A program made the position numbers and the translations under genes. The notes beneath the pieces are model-generated. The model ran no database searches, was not told the origin of the DNA, and saw nothing but the letters and a program-made list of their open reading frames with translations. Below, piece by piece: positions 1 to 8,660 of a stretch of 22,060 bases of DNA. The DNA comes from Tetmemena sp. SeJ-2015 (lineage: Eukaryota; Ciliophora; Spirotrichea; Sporadotrichida; Oxytrichidae): NCBI GenBank assembly GCA_027382625.1, contig JAJKFJ010024039.1, forward strand, positions 1 to 22,060, given 5' to 3'. Each line of letters starts with the position of its first letter. Position 1 is the first letter of the stretch.

Positions 1-653
1 CTAGCCACTTAATAAATTAATTAAAAGAGATAGACAGAGATTTCAAAGGATACTAGGAAAATGCAGCTTAAATATCAGCAAGATTTTAACTTTACAAAGA
101 GGAGATGAATGTTAGAGCTTTCATTCAGCTGAAATAATGGAGTTTACAGAAAATTTAACTTAACAAATTTATTGAAGAACAAGATTTAGTCTTAAATTTA
201 AATTAAATTAAAGATAAGACCATTCATTAACAAATTTAAAATTTAGACAACTTTTTGGAAAACAAGGAGAGAAGATATAAATAAGAAATTTCGCAAAGAT
301 AATCTAACTCAATAGAGGGCGAATATAGATATCACTCTTTGCAGATACAGGTTTCAACTATCATTGAACAAATATATAAATAGAAATTGTAGCTGATCGA
401 AAAGACTTAAAAGAAGAAATCAAAAGGTGTAAATGAAAATTCAATAGAGCTAGAAAATGTAAATTTCAAAGACTTACTAGACTTTACTTATAAATTGAGA
501 CAGGTTCAAGAATAAAATGCTCATTATTAAAGTTAAATAGAAGAATAGATTAATCTCTAATAAGACCTTTCAAACTTTATATAGAATACTAAAATTTCTT
601 TAAAAGAATTTGAGAGTGATTTAGACAACATTTTTAATTCCTAATTGAATTGA
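1..653 (+). CDS. C-terminal part of a coiled-coil protein (5' end outside window)
   Basis: The frame starting at base 3 is open, with TGA as the only stop, to TGA 651-653. A second in-frame TGA follows at 657. It encodes about 216 residues rich in Q, E, K, N and L with heptad-like spacing (for example IQNLDNFLENKERRYKQ and LRQVQEQNAHYQSQIEEQ), as in a long coiled coil. Many of its Q codons are TAA or TAG, which helps fix the genetic code. I see no catalytic motif, signal peptide or membrane segment, and no IES is needed in this stretch. It converges on the kelch gene, with only about 120 bp between the two stops. I do not recognise the family; a cytoskeletal or scaffold role is a guess from composition alone. 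Confidence 0.75.
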
Positions 654-772
654 AGATGAACTATGAATAAAGTGCAAATTATATCTTCATAAACTCACTA
701 AAAAAATTATCAAAGAAAGATTACATTTGAGAAAGCTGAAATCTAATGCAAATATTTTCTTGATTAAATTGG

Positions 773-1590
773 TCATACACTTGCCGAAGAGAAAGTCTAC
801 AAGTTATAATTAATTATATCTTTGTAGCTTGCTGTAGATGTCCACTGATAATCAATGCAGTTCATTTTCTGGCATGAGCAATTATCAACTCCTCCGAACA
901 CATAAATGTGATTATTAAAGAAAGTTGCACTATGAAGGAACCTAGCGTATGGCATAGGTGCTAATTTTATGAACTAGAGAGTTTCAAGGTTCAATATCAT
1001 TGCATCCTTTGTGCCAGCGCTATTATCATGCCCTCCAAGAATGACAACTTCATTTTGGGAAATCAAAGTTGCAGTCTCTGCTTCAACTGAAAGAGGGAAT
1101 TTCACAGGAAGAACTGTCCAATGATCATTAGTCACGTCATACTGCTCGATTGAATCTATTCTTCCACTGCCCTCATAGCCTCCGAAAACATAGATGTAGG
1201 AATCTTCAAATACCACAGCAGGAGACGTGCAACGCTTTTAATTGAGCTTTGCAATCTTCTCCCATCTGTTGAGATTAATTGAATAGCGTTCGCAAGCATC
1301 TAAAACCCCATTGATAGATCTCCCACCTAGAGCATACACATAATTAGACTGGTGAGCTAGCGAATGAGTATAGCGAGATTGAATTAAATTGGCCTTTTCA
1401 GTGCAAGTTTCATTCTCTGTGTTGTAAAGATATACAGAGCCAGAGACATTAGTGAATGAAGAATTTAAAAAGAATATAAAATGATATTTTTAAAAAGCTG
1501 CTATGAAAAATTATACTTGAAAAAGAAAAGTTGAGTTGAAGTATTCTTAATTAAATACATATTTACAGAGTAATGTTACACATAGGCCAT
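773..1590 (-). CDS. Small kelch-repeat protein, 268 aa
   Basis: Kelch repeats form blades of a beta-propeller used for protein binding. Four repeat cores are visible: YVYALGGRSINGV, YIYVFGGYEGSGRID, EVVILGGHDNSAGT and HIYVFGGVDN. Three carry the distal Trp (NRWEKI, DHWTVL, YQWTST). The frame is open from TGA 773-775 up to about 1458, where it breaks. Removing an 11-bp insert between AAGAAT repeats joins it to an upstream frame that begins with ATG at 1588-1590, and the total is then 269 codons. The N-terminal 45 residues are F, N and Q rich and have no known domain. Four repeats are fewer than the usual six of a closed propeller, so it may dimerise or need more exons. The fold is certain; the partner is unknown. 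Confidence 0.92.
1459..1469. other. IES, 11 bp, pointer AAGAAT
   Basis: Pointer copies lie at 1459-1464 and 1470-1475 in the small kelch gene. Excision restores frame and connects the kelch repeats to the only plausible start codon (1588-1590). Confidence 0.8.
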
Positions 1591-1659
1591 ATAATGACCT
1601 CTTACTATATAATCAATCTTATCTTAAATTAAGGAAAATTTGAGCACTCATGAGAGCGC

Positions 1660-4274
1660 TCATTTTATTTTTTAATGATCTATTTACATTCTTTAAAAGT
1701 CTGTTATTATATATTAATCCAATTTGCTTTTCTTCATTGAATCTTATATTTTACCCCTTAATATTGCTCCTTGGAGTGAGAGGCAAAAGTACTCAGAATT
1801 TACTAGCTCCTCTTTGTAAAATCTGAGATCTTCACCCCTTATAATGCTGCTTCCTTATTAGTAGAATCTCATTCCATATTTCAGAGTTCCAAAGTGATAC
1901 TTAGCAAACTTTTTGAATTCGAAGTCACTTTTTAACAAGCCAACCAATTAAAGCTGATTTTCTGATGACATTTGGTAAAATGAAATGAGATTCACTTTTG
2001 GCTGTCTCTCCATAGTCGACCAGGCTATTGTAAAATATCTGTGCGCTACCGAGACATCAAGCATTTCAAACTCATTTACTTTCTAGAAAGATTCATCTAG
2101 GCTTTCTCTGGCCCATATTTCTTCTGATTGAAGATACTTGATATTCCATTCATTGTCATAAATCATGTGATCTACTACAAAGCTCATAGATGGAATCAAG
2201 GTTTATATCTATTGCCCTAAGTCAGTGAATAGTTTTACTTTTAAACCCATACATCCTATTTCTTGGAAAACATCGAACAAATCAGCTATTCCATTAAAAG
2301 TTTGTGGGATTTTTATCGAAGCGCAAAGTTAGATCCCATGAATCAAACACTATTTATATTTTGCGATCACTTCAGCTTAAATAGACTATGGTGATTGAGG
2401 ATAATTCTACTTATCTTCTACAATTTAAAGCTGTTGAATTTGAGTATTCTAAATGTTTTAAATTGGCATGGGATAATTAGATAGTTGTCCATACCCGTTT
2501 TGAAAGTAAGTTTGTTGAATTATGGGAACTTGAGGTATTTGAGGTTGATAAATTTACTAATATGGGTTGTAGTAAGTGTTAAATTTTGCGTAATAACCTT
2601 GGTCTCCATATACCCATAAAGCTTCTGTTTAATGATTCAGTTAGCTTTTGTAAATTTAGCTTTTAGGAGAGAAGAAATTTCTTTGATGTTGTGAAGTGAT
2701 AACTTAACTAGGCCCTTCTTACTATTTAGGTTATTGGCCCACTTTAAATTCCTTTTGTCCTCTATTAGATTAAGAGTAATTGAACCCGCACTTTCTCTAT
2801 CTTAATTGATTTGGATTAAAAAAGCTTTCATCAACCAATTAATGCTGAAAATTTGGAGATGAATTAAAAATTCGATTCTTTCGAACTAGCTCTAATTAGT
2901 CACTCCTATTTTCAGTAGAGATGCTCAAATTTGACTCATTTTCTTGAGCAAAGCTTGAGTTATTAAGACTTGACATTGTCGACAAATCTTCTGCCGATTC
3001 ATTTGAAGTTGCATCACTTAAATTGTCATGTTTAAAATTAATCTAGCTTCTTTCAAATTCTTCACTACTGTTACTATTTTAATCAAGACTTTCTCCTTCT
3101 GAACAAATGAAGTTATTTTCTTTATCTCTTTAATTATTAGGATTTTTGCATGTGCCCCTATTTAATGGCTCCACTTCCTCTTTATTGCAAGATTTAAGTT
3201 ATTGCTAATGAGCAAGATTTTCAATGTTTGGCGATAAAACTTGCCTTTTATTCGTGTATCGATTTTCGTGATACTAGTTTTTTATTATGTAATGAGATTT
3301 ATCCTATCTTTGTATATGAAGACGCTTTTCTTTAAAAGAGGCTCATTAATTATAATAGGTTTTTGTTGGCTACTCTCGTAAGTAATCTAAATTAGCTCTC
3401 TCTTATTCTTATTCCTCAATTTCTTGTCTCATGTATTGCAGTCAACTGTTTCCCTGCTCTTAATAGCAAGAGAAAGAGCTATATCCTTGCTAATTGCGTT
3501 AATCTATGATGTTTGAAACACTCCCATTTTAATTTGTTTGATCTGCATACTGAGTAGCAACTTAGCAGTCTTTTCTTCTATACGATAAGTTACCTGAGTG
3601 TAAATATGATGAATGATATTTTTTCCCATAGTAGGGCAGAGAAGCATTTTCTTGATCATTCATTTGCTTCTTACCTTTCTTTTTGTTCAAGTGCTTATGG
3701 GATGACTTGCTTTTTTAAGACTATTTTTCTTGCCTGTTTGATTTTGATTAACTCATTTGATCTTGGAAATTTCATAAATAAACTTCTGAGCTCTTTACTT
3801 GTTATTCATGATTTTATTACGAATATTCAGAGTTATAACTATATAGCTACTCTTCTTTCTCACACACTTAGTAAGCATTAGCTCATTTTTATTTTCACGA
3901 ATTGGAATTTTTATTATTTTGGTTCATTTTTCGCTTCTGAGGAGTATTCAGGCGTCACTCAATCTTTCGATCTTTATTTTCCCTTATTTGATTATTCTTC
4001 TTTCTCTTCTTTTTCATTTATCAAGAGTAGCTTTCGTATTAGTATCCTTGGCTGATTAGATATTAAGAATCAGTGTTCTAATTTTCATACCCAGATTCGT
4101 CCCATTGTGGATAGGGTATTTAAACTTTCCTTCTACTGGATTATGCCAAATCTTAATCATGGCAAGCACCAGAGTACAAATTTGCACTCAGCTTATGTTT
4201 TTAAATGTTAAATTTAATTATTCTAAATTCTGCTTTTTATTTTTATTCTCTTTTTTCCGCCTCAATTTTCTCAT
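1660..4274 (-). CDS. Q/N-rich protein with conserved-looking C-terminal region, function unknown
   Basis: One minus-strand frame ends at TGA 1660-1662 and is open without a break up to 3342 (about 560 codons). The C-terminal 230 residues look folded: few Q, four Trp all coded TGG, runs such as WNIKYLQSEEIWARES and FAKYHFGTLKYGMRFY. The middle is low complexity, with many P/Q/Y residues (NTYYNPYQQIYQPQIPQ) and acidic Ser-rich stretches. Upstream the same frame continues with coding character (PYPQWDESGYENQ near 4090-4110) but meets TGA at 3343, 3442, 3772, 3883, 3895, 3955 and 4021. Three of these are removed by candidate frame-neutral IESs and the rest are unresolved. The start is unknown; an ATG at 4272-4274 is possible but in another frame. 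The 1660-3342 part is secure, the N-terminal half is inferred, and I recognise no family. Confidence 0.68.
3341..3394. other. Candidate IES, 54 bp, pointer GCTC
   Basis: Copies lie at 3341-3344 and 3395-3398. The insert is frame-neutral and its removal eliminates the in-frame TGA at 3343, joining EQERA to SFKEK. A 4-bp match can arise by chance here. Confidence 0.4.
3436..3486. other. Candidate IES, 51 bp, pointer TTGC
   Basis: Copies lie at 3436-3439 and 3487-3490. It is frame-neutral and removes the in-frame TGA at 3442. The pointer is short, so this is tentative. Confidence 0.35.
3762..3797. other. Candidate IES, 36 bp, pointer CTTG
   Basis: Copies lie at 3762-3765 and 3798-3801. It is frame-neutral and removes the in-frame TGA at 3772. 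The pointer is short, so this is tentative. Confidence 0.35.
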
Positions 4275-4320
4275 TGAATTTAATAAATTATAATTTCAAA
4301 GATAATTTACTAATTTTGGT

Positions 4321-4660
4321 ATGATTATTTTAATAAATGGCTAAATATGGAAATTTACAAAATGTAAATTTAATAATTATTTAAATCTCTTTTTAGCAAA
4401 TATGGAAATATAAAATAGAAGAAGGATAGATAGAGTAATATAAATGTTCTCAGAATATCTTGTTTTATTTAATTAAAGAGAATATGGTTAAAGAAAATTA
4501 TGATTATTTTGGCAAAATAAGCATGTTAACCGCTTTAGAAGATTAAATCTTTGGGAACTAATCTATTCAAAATTTGAATATTTAAAATAGTTTATATCAT
4601 GTAGAATAAGTTTCTTAATCAAATTAAAGCACTAATTATAAATTAAAAAAAATTTGTGCG
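4321..4660 (+). CDS. Possible plus-strand gene, 5' portion, unknown
   Basis: ATG 4321 opens a short frame that, after removal of a 55-bp segment between two 12-bp repeats, continues with coding-like sequence (QIWKYKIEEGQIEQY, LTALEDQIFGNQS) to at least 4650. That frame meets no TGA until 5015, but from 4597 on it lies antisense to the clear kelch coding region, so the true 3' end must be earlier or the segment is not a gene. It would be divergent from the Q/N-rich gene. I see no known domain. It could equally be promoter or non-coding DNA of that gene. Confidence 0.3.
4343..4397. repeat. 55-bp IES-like segment between 12-bp direct repeats
   Basis: AAATATGGAAAT occurs at 4343-4354 and 4398-4409. 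The sequence between is very AT-rich, like the other IESs, and this is the longest pointer-like repeat in the window. Its coding context is uncertain. Confidence 0.6.
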
Positions 4661-6501
4661 TTTAATGAAGAATTGAGGCCTCCAGTAATGAGAATGCAAC
4701 CGTCATTCAAACCAATTGAGACTGAGTAAGACTGCAGATTCAAATTACTAGGAACTTCTTATCATAGAAATATTGATAATTGTAAATTTAATTTTTATAA
4801 TTCTTTCTTGGACCAAGAGTCTTTGTAGAAATCATACAGCAAAATCAGATCTTGGTAATTAGAATCTCCAAAGAACAAGTTCTTGCTTACAGTCTTCAAA
4901 ATTAAAAATCTTTTTTTTTCTGAATTGAAAGAAATCTTATTTTTAATATTTTTACGTTATTAATTATCAGCTAATTAATCTTTTGAAAGTCTACTTAAAA
5001 CTTTATAGACAATCTGAAAGTAACTGTCTTTTAAATTTAAAGGGTGAGATAGTACATTAAAATTTATTTAAATAAGTTAAATTACTTGTCTTGAACTTAT
5101 TGTTGAAGAACTGATAAGTGTTTCTATTAGAGAATTGCACTACTGGGTATTTTAAATTCCCAATGCCTTCAAACATCTGATTTACAACTAAAGCAAGATT
5201 AAGAAAAAAGAAATTATAAGTTAAGGTTCATTTAAATTTATATTTACAGGATATTTACATATAAATAAGGAGTTGATATTATCTTAAAACAAGTGCAATA
5301 AGATGAAATCTCTGAAAGATATACAGCTTAAGATTAATCGAAAGATATTAAGAAACCTGCTTAACTTACACTATGGGTTTAGTCCTACTGTGCAATGCTT
5401 GAACTAATGGAATGGAGAGTCATAAGCTCTGTTGACTTGTTTAAATTCCTCTTCTAGTCTCTCTAGTTTGCTTTCATTCTGAGCACCACCTTTTACAAGT
5501 TGAGAAACCTTAGTGGTAACTTTATTTACTCGTAAATATGAAGAAATGGCATTTATTAAGATTGTTCTTTCTTCTTTCAATATTTTTCTGAGCTTCCATC
5601 AAGAATATCTCTTACTTCTTATAATGATGTTTCACTGCTTTGGCAAGAGTGTGCTTGCGATTCTTTAGCATCTCTATAAGTAACTCTAACTTTTCATCCA
5701 ATTCAGAAAGAGTATTTTCCTTTTCAGTCTTTAGCTGATCTGCTATTTCGTTGATGATTTTATTTAAATATGATAAATCATAATTGTATTATATTAAAAC
5801 AATTATTAGGTCTATTATAAAAAAAGATGAATACTATTTGCTTTTATAATAATCTGTTATTTTTGAATCGTTGAGCTCTTCATCGAATAAGGTAGTCTCA
5901 CTGAGTGAGGCATCAATCTTTTTTAGAAGAATCTAGCTCTTCTTAGTGAAAGAGTGAGGGACCACGCTCTCGCTCTTCTCTGCGATGCGATGGCCTTGAT
6001 GCTCACTCACTATGCATTTTGAACATACATTGATCTAGTCATTCTCACATAGGTATTTTGTCTTATAATATCCTTAAAAAAGAAAAGAGGATGCATAATA
6101 AAAAAGTGATAGTCTTTTTCTGAGGATGTTTGAGACAGTATTTGTCAAGTTATGACTCTTCTGTGACGACATTTGAATCTATCTACTCCTTGTGCTAATA
6201 GATGTAGTCTAAACCTTAATGCCAAAAATTTATAAATAAATGGCCAATAAATTCGGCATTAAGATGGTGAAGTTCTTGATTAGTTGTTTGACATCAGGAG
6301 TGAAATACTTTCTGCAGGTGGGGCAAGTGAGGATGTTGGAGGTTCGCAAATCCATCAAACAGTTCTGACAAAACGTGTGACCGCACTGTAAAATTCTAGG
6401 AATCTTATCTTCATATTTATTACTTAGCAATTTAATATAATTATGATAAATTTATCTTGAGAGTTGTAGTGGTCAAAGCAAATAGGGCAGGTGATATCCA
6501 T
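4597..6501 (-). CDS. RING finger / B-box / coiled-coil / kelch protein (TRIM-like), about 519 aa
   Basis: Likely an E3 ubiquitin ligase: RING recruits an E2, B-box and coiled coil assemble it, kelch repeats bind substrate. After IES removal the RING has C5-x2-C8, C24-x-H26-x2-C29-x2-C32 and C44-x2-C47 (CPIC, CGHTFCQNC, CPTC). A B-box follows at about 126-145 (CENDQINVCSKC then HQGH). A charged coiled coil comes next (LSELDEKLELLIEML), then kelch-like sequence (LLYDFYKDSW, DGCILITGG). The start ATG 6499-6501 lies four residues before the first zinc ligand. Five IESs and a 182-nt intron bring the total to a whole number of codons ending at TGA 4597-4599. Only about two kelch blades are visible, so the propeller is short or diverged. 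It is divergent from the NSUN5 gene. Confidence 0.88.
4756..4800. other. IES, 45 bp, pointer TTCTT
   Basis: Copies lie at 4756-4760 and 4801-4805 in the kelch part. It is frame-neutral but contains an in-frame TGA; excision joins DSWSKK to EVPSN inside a kelch blade. Confidence 0.75.
5060..5078. other. IES, 19 bp, pointer AAATT
   Basis: Copies lie at 5060-5064 and 5079-5083. Excision joins NKFKTSN to FNVLSHPLNLKDSYF and corrects the frame into the kelch region. Confidence 0.7.
5188..5369 (-). other. Intron, 182 nt, in RING-kelch gene
   Basis: It starts GTAAGT and ends TTTAG on the minus strand and joins TVGLNPQ to FVNQMFEGIG in phase. It is three to seven times longer than the other introns here and may contain an IES. 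Confidence 0.65.
5593..5614. other. IES, 22 bp, pointer CTTC
   Basis: Copies lie at 5593-5596 and 5615-5618 in the coiled coil. Excision joins VKHHYKK to LRKILKEERT and corrects the frame. Confidence 0.65.
6065..6094. other. Probable IES, 30 bp, pointer ATAATA
   Basis: Copies lie at 6065-6070 and 6095-6100, just before the B-box. It is frame-neutral and removes an atypical hydrophobic insert upstream of KTKYLCEND. Confidence 0.5.
6405..6451. other. IES, 47 bp, pointer TTATCTT
   Basis: Copies lie at 6405-6411 and 6452-6458. It interrupts the RING finger between its first and second zinc-ligand pairs. Excision gives CPICFDHYNSQD joined to KIPRILQCGH, a normal-length RING loop, and corrects the frame. 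Confidence 0.9.
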
Positions 6502-6777
6502 TTTATACTTTCCTAAGATTGTTTATTAAGATTTTTTAATTCTCTATTATCACTTAGCAGAGGTAGCTACGTAATAGTTTCTAGAATAATGAGGGGAGAA
6601 TCGGAGACTTACCAAGAGTAGAAGTATGTGAGTGAGAGAGAGGTGGTTCCAAATTTAAACCTAAATTATAAATAATTTTCCATATTCAAATTTATAATGA
6701 TACACCTTTTCTGATAGGCTTCACCTTACATTTTACACTGGTAAATTGCGATTAGATAATTAAATAGAGAAGTAATA
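6502..6777. promoter_or_regulatory. Divergent intergenic region
   Basis: This 276-bp AT-rich gap lies between the start of the RING-kelch gene (-) and that of the NSUN5 gene (+), so it should hold both promoters. I see no motif I can assign. Confidence 0.35.
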
Positions 6778-8425
6778 ATGAAAGTATATAAGCACGCATC
6801 TGCCATCATAGAAGAGATTGATTCCAAAAACAAGGGATTTAAAACTGCTTACTACGATTACTACGAGAAAAACTAGCACTCCTTTGGATCCCAAATGAAC
6901 AGAATATATTCAGTCTCCATTATTCTTTTATTTAATGTAATCATATTCTCAATAAAGCGAATAGCAATTTATCAATAACACATATAAGCAGCTTTAAAAC
7001 ATCAAATCAGCCATTGAATAGGTATTTAATAAAAATGCATTAAAAATGTAATATTTCCAAATGAGCAAGTGCGCGATTACTATCTGCTTGTAGTACTTAT
7101 TCATGAAGGAGCGATATAAAATGAGAAAATTAAGATAGGTGGAAAGCTCAGCAAGTTAGTCAAAACTCACAAGGAAGAACTGCAAGCTATCTTAGGTAAG
7201 AATGATGAAGCAGAGGCAGAAGAAGAAATAATTTACATTCGTCCCAACAAACACCAAGACCTTGAAATATATATCAAAGGATGAATTTGCATATTTACTT
7301 GAGCTAAGCGTGAAAGAGGTGAAGTCTTAATTGAATGAGGAAGGTTTTAAAGTTAAGAAGGTCGGCAAGCTAGAACAAAATTTGAATTAATTTTTATTTA
7401 AGCTTGACTTACTAAGAGTACACTAAACTAAAAGAAAGACAGTTGTGACTCATGAACTTTTTAAAACTCATAAATATGTTATTTAAGTAAGCATTTCAAG
7501 AATTTTACATCTTATAGGATATTTCATCTTGCTTACCAGTCATGTTTCTAAAGGCCTATTTACAAAAGCAATATAGTGAAAGGCGCATCAAGAAATGGGA
7601 AGCCATTGATGCTACTGCTTCTCCAGGTAATAAGACACTCCAGCTCTCAGAAATTGTTGGAAAGCTAACTAGCTTCGAAATGGACCAGAAAAGATTTCAA
7701 ACTTTGTAAAGAAAACTGATAAAGTTTTCATCTTAATAAACTTTATTTTAATAAAAGAAGAGTTGAGTAATGTGGAGCTAATGAAATAGTAGAGTGCATT
7801 AACTACGACTTCTTAAACGCCAATCCTGAGAGCTATGAAAAAGCTAAGATCATCCTTTGCGATCCCTCCTGCTCCGGTAGTGGTATGAAGCTCCATGCTC
7901 AGAATAACTTATTAAATTTTGATATATCTAGGAGTGCACTTGGAGATTATAAACCCCTTAGGATATGTACAACCGTGCTTTGAATCTGTCAAAGTTTTAG
8001 TATAAGATCGTTTCACATGCAATGACTTTCCCAGGGGTGAAATATGTAGTATACTCTACATGCTCTGTTTATCCTGAGGAGAATGAATTAGTGGTGAGTG
8101 ATCTATTCGCTAAACACTACAAACAGGGATGGAGGACTGTCAATTTAAGGAAACTTTTTGATGGTAAAACGGAGATTGATGAAGAAACTGATGAAGAAAA
8201 AAGAGGATTAAGGATTGATAAAAAATATATCAAAGGATTCCACTTTAATGAAGAAGAATAATCTAAATTTAAATTAAAAGGAAATAATTTAATGAGGATG
8301 AAAATCAAGGTCATTCTCTGAGAATTTGTCCATCTTGCGGACCCAAAAACTATCTCACAGGATTTTTCTTGTCGATATTCGAGAAAAGATATCATTTTTA
8401 GAGCAATTAAAGATAAATTTAATGA
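6778..8425 (+). CDS. NSUN5: NSUN5-type 25S/28S rRNA cytosine-5 methyltransferase, about 454 aa
   Basis: NSUN5/Rcm1 enzymes methylate a conserved cytosine of large-subunit rRNA in the nucleolus using SAM. After IES and intron removal the order of family motifs is complete: an N-terminal helical region ending in KQLQNIKSAIEQ, the RPNT motif, VIQDISSCLPVM, the SAM-binding AIDATASPGNKT (the usual Cys before the APG-like loop is Thr here), LCDPSCSGSG (motif IV Cys), MTFPGVKYVVYSTCS (motif VI catalytic Cys), and the C-terminal LRICP...LTGFFLSIFEK. ATG 6778 is the first in-frame start and its context matches the family N terminus. One intron and six IESs leave 455 codons, close to the 430-470 of eukaryotic homologues. 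The stop is TGA 8423-8425. Without IES removal the gene has frame breaks at six sites. Confidence 0.95.
6871..6976. other. Insert, 106 bp, pointer AAC (IES; a 52-nt intron is an alternative)
   Basis: AAC copies lie at 6871-6873 and 6977-6979; excision gives YYEKN joined to TYKQLQ. A GT...AG intron at 6913-6964 would also restore frame, but leaves 18 extra residues relative to homologues. The 3-bp pointer is weak. Confidence 0.5.
7030..7040. other. IES, 11 bp, pointer TAAAAATG
   Basis: Copies lie at 7030-7037 and 7041-7048, with only 3 bp between them. Excision corrects the frame and joins AIEQVFNK to NVIFPNEQVRDYYL. Confidence 0.85.
7246..7249. other. Four-bp tandem AACA acting like a zero-spacer IES
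   Basis: AACA is directly repeated at 7246-7249 and 7250-7253. Loss of one copy restores frame and creates RPNT, matching the R-x-N-T motif of NSUN proteins. A simple 1-bp sequencing insertion could mimic this. Confidence 0.55.
7487..7517 (+). other. Intron, 31 nt, in NSUN5 gene
   Basis: It starts GTAAGC, ends TTATAG and joins VIQ to DISSC, restoring the conserved Q-D of the family. An alternative TATTT-pointer excision would delete that Q-D pair. Confidence 0.85.
7708..7753. other. IES, 46 bp, pointer AAAGAA
   Basis: Copies lie at 7708-7713 and 7754-7759. Excision gives RFQTLQRRVEQCG, aligning without a gap to human NSUN5, and removes a TGA. Confidence 0.85.
7921..7961. other. IES, 41 bp, pointer GATAT
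   Basis: Copies lie at 7921-7925 and 7962-7966. Excision joins NLLNF to DMYNRALNLSKFQ, between motifs IV and VI, with family-like spacing. Confidence 0.85.
8244..8287. other. IES, 44 bp, pointer TTTAATGA
   Basis: Copies lie at 8244-8251 and 8288-8295. Excision gives GFHFNEDENQGHSLRICP and restores the C-terminal motif. Confidence 0.9.
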
Positions 8426-8660
8426 ATACATGAGATATTGAGGGATTAAATTAGTGCTTTTGATAGTTATCAAGTTTACCTCAGGTGTTTGAATGATTTG
8501 TCATAAAGACTTTTAATTAAGAAAACTAAAGTTAAATATAGTAAAAATTTAAGCTAATAGTAGTTGTTGTTGATTTAATTAATTTGCAAAATGTCTTCCA
8601 GGTAGCCACTTTAAAATAGCATTTTAAATAAGTTTAACACATTAGAGTTAGGGGTCAAAT

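Noticed and set aside
3606..4293. Plus-strand open frames giving very hydrophobic peptides
   Set aside because: They are rich in F, L and S because they oppose a K/E/Q-rich minus-strand coding frame; no coherent membrane protein results.
6416..6430. 15-nt intron of the heterotrich type in the RING gene
   Set aside because: GTAATAAATATGAAG does not correct the frame, whereas the 47-bp AAGATAA-flanked insert does.
7022..7065. 44-nt GT...AG intron in NSUN5
   Set aside because: It also restores frame, but deletes residues that the 8-bp pointer model keeps in a family-like context; the acceptor is poor.
7481..7525. TATTT-pointer IES at the NSUN5 intron
   Set aside because: It would remove the conserved Q-D before ISSCLP; the GTAAGC...TATAG intron keeps it.
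7240..8295. Frame breaks in NSUN5 as random sequencing indels or a pseudogene
   Set aside because: Breaks coincide with direct repeats of 5-8 bp whose removal gives gap-free family alignment at several sites; random indels would not. Only the 4-bp AACA site remains compatible with an error.
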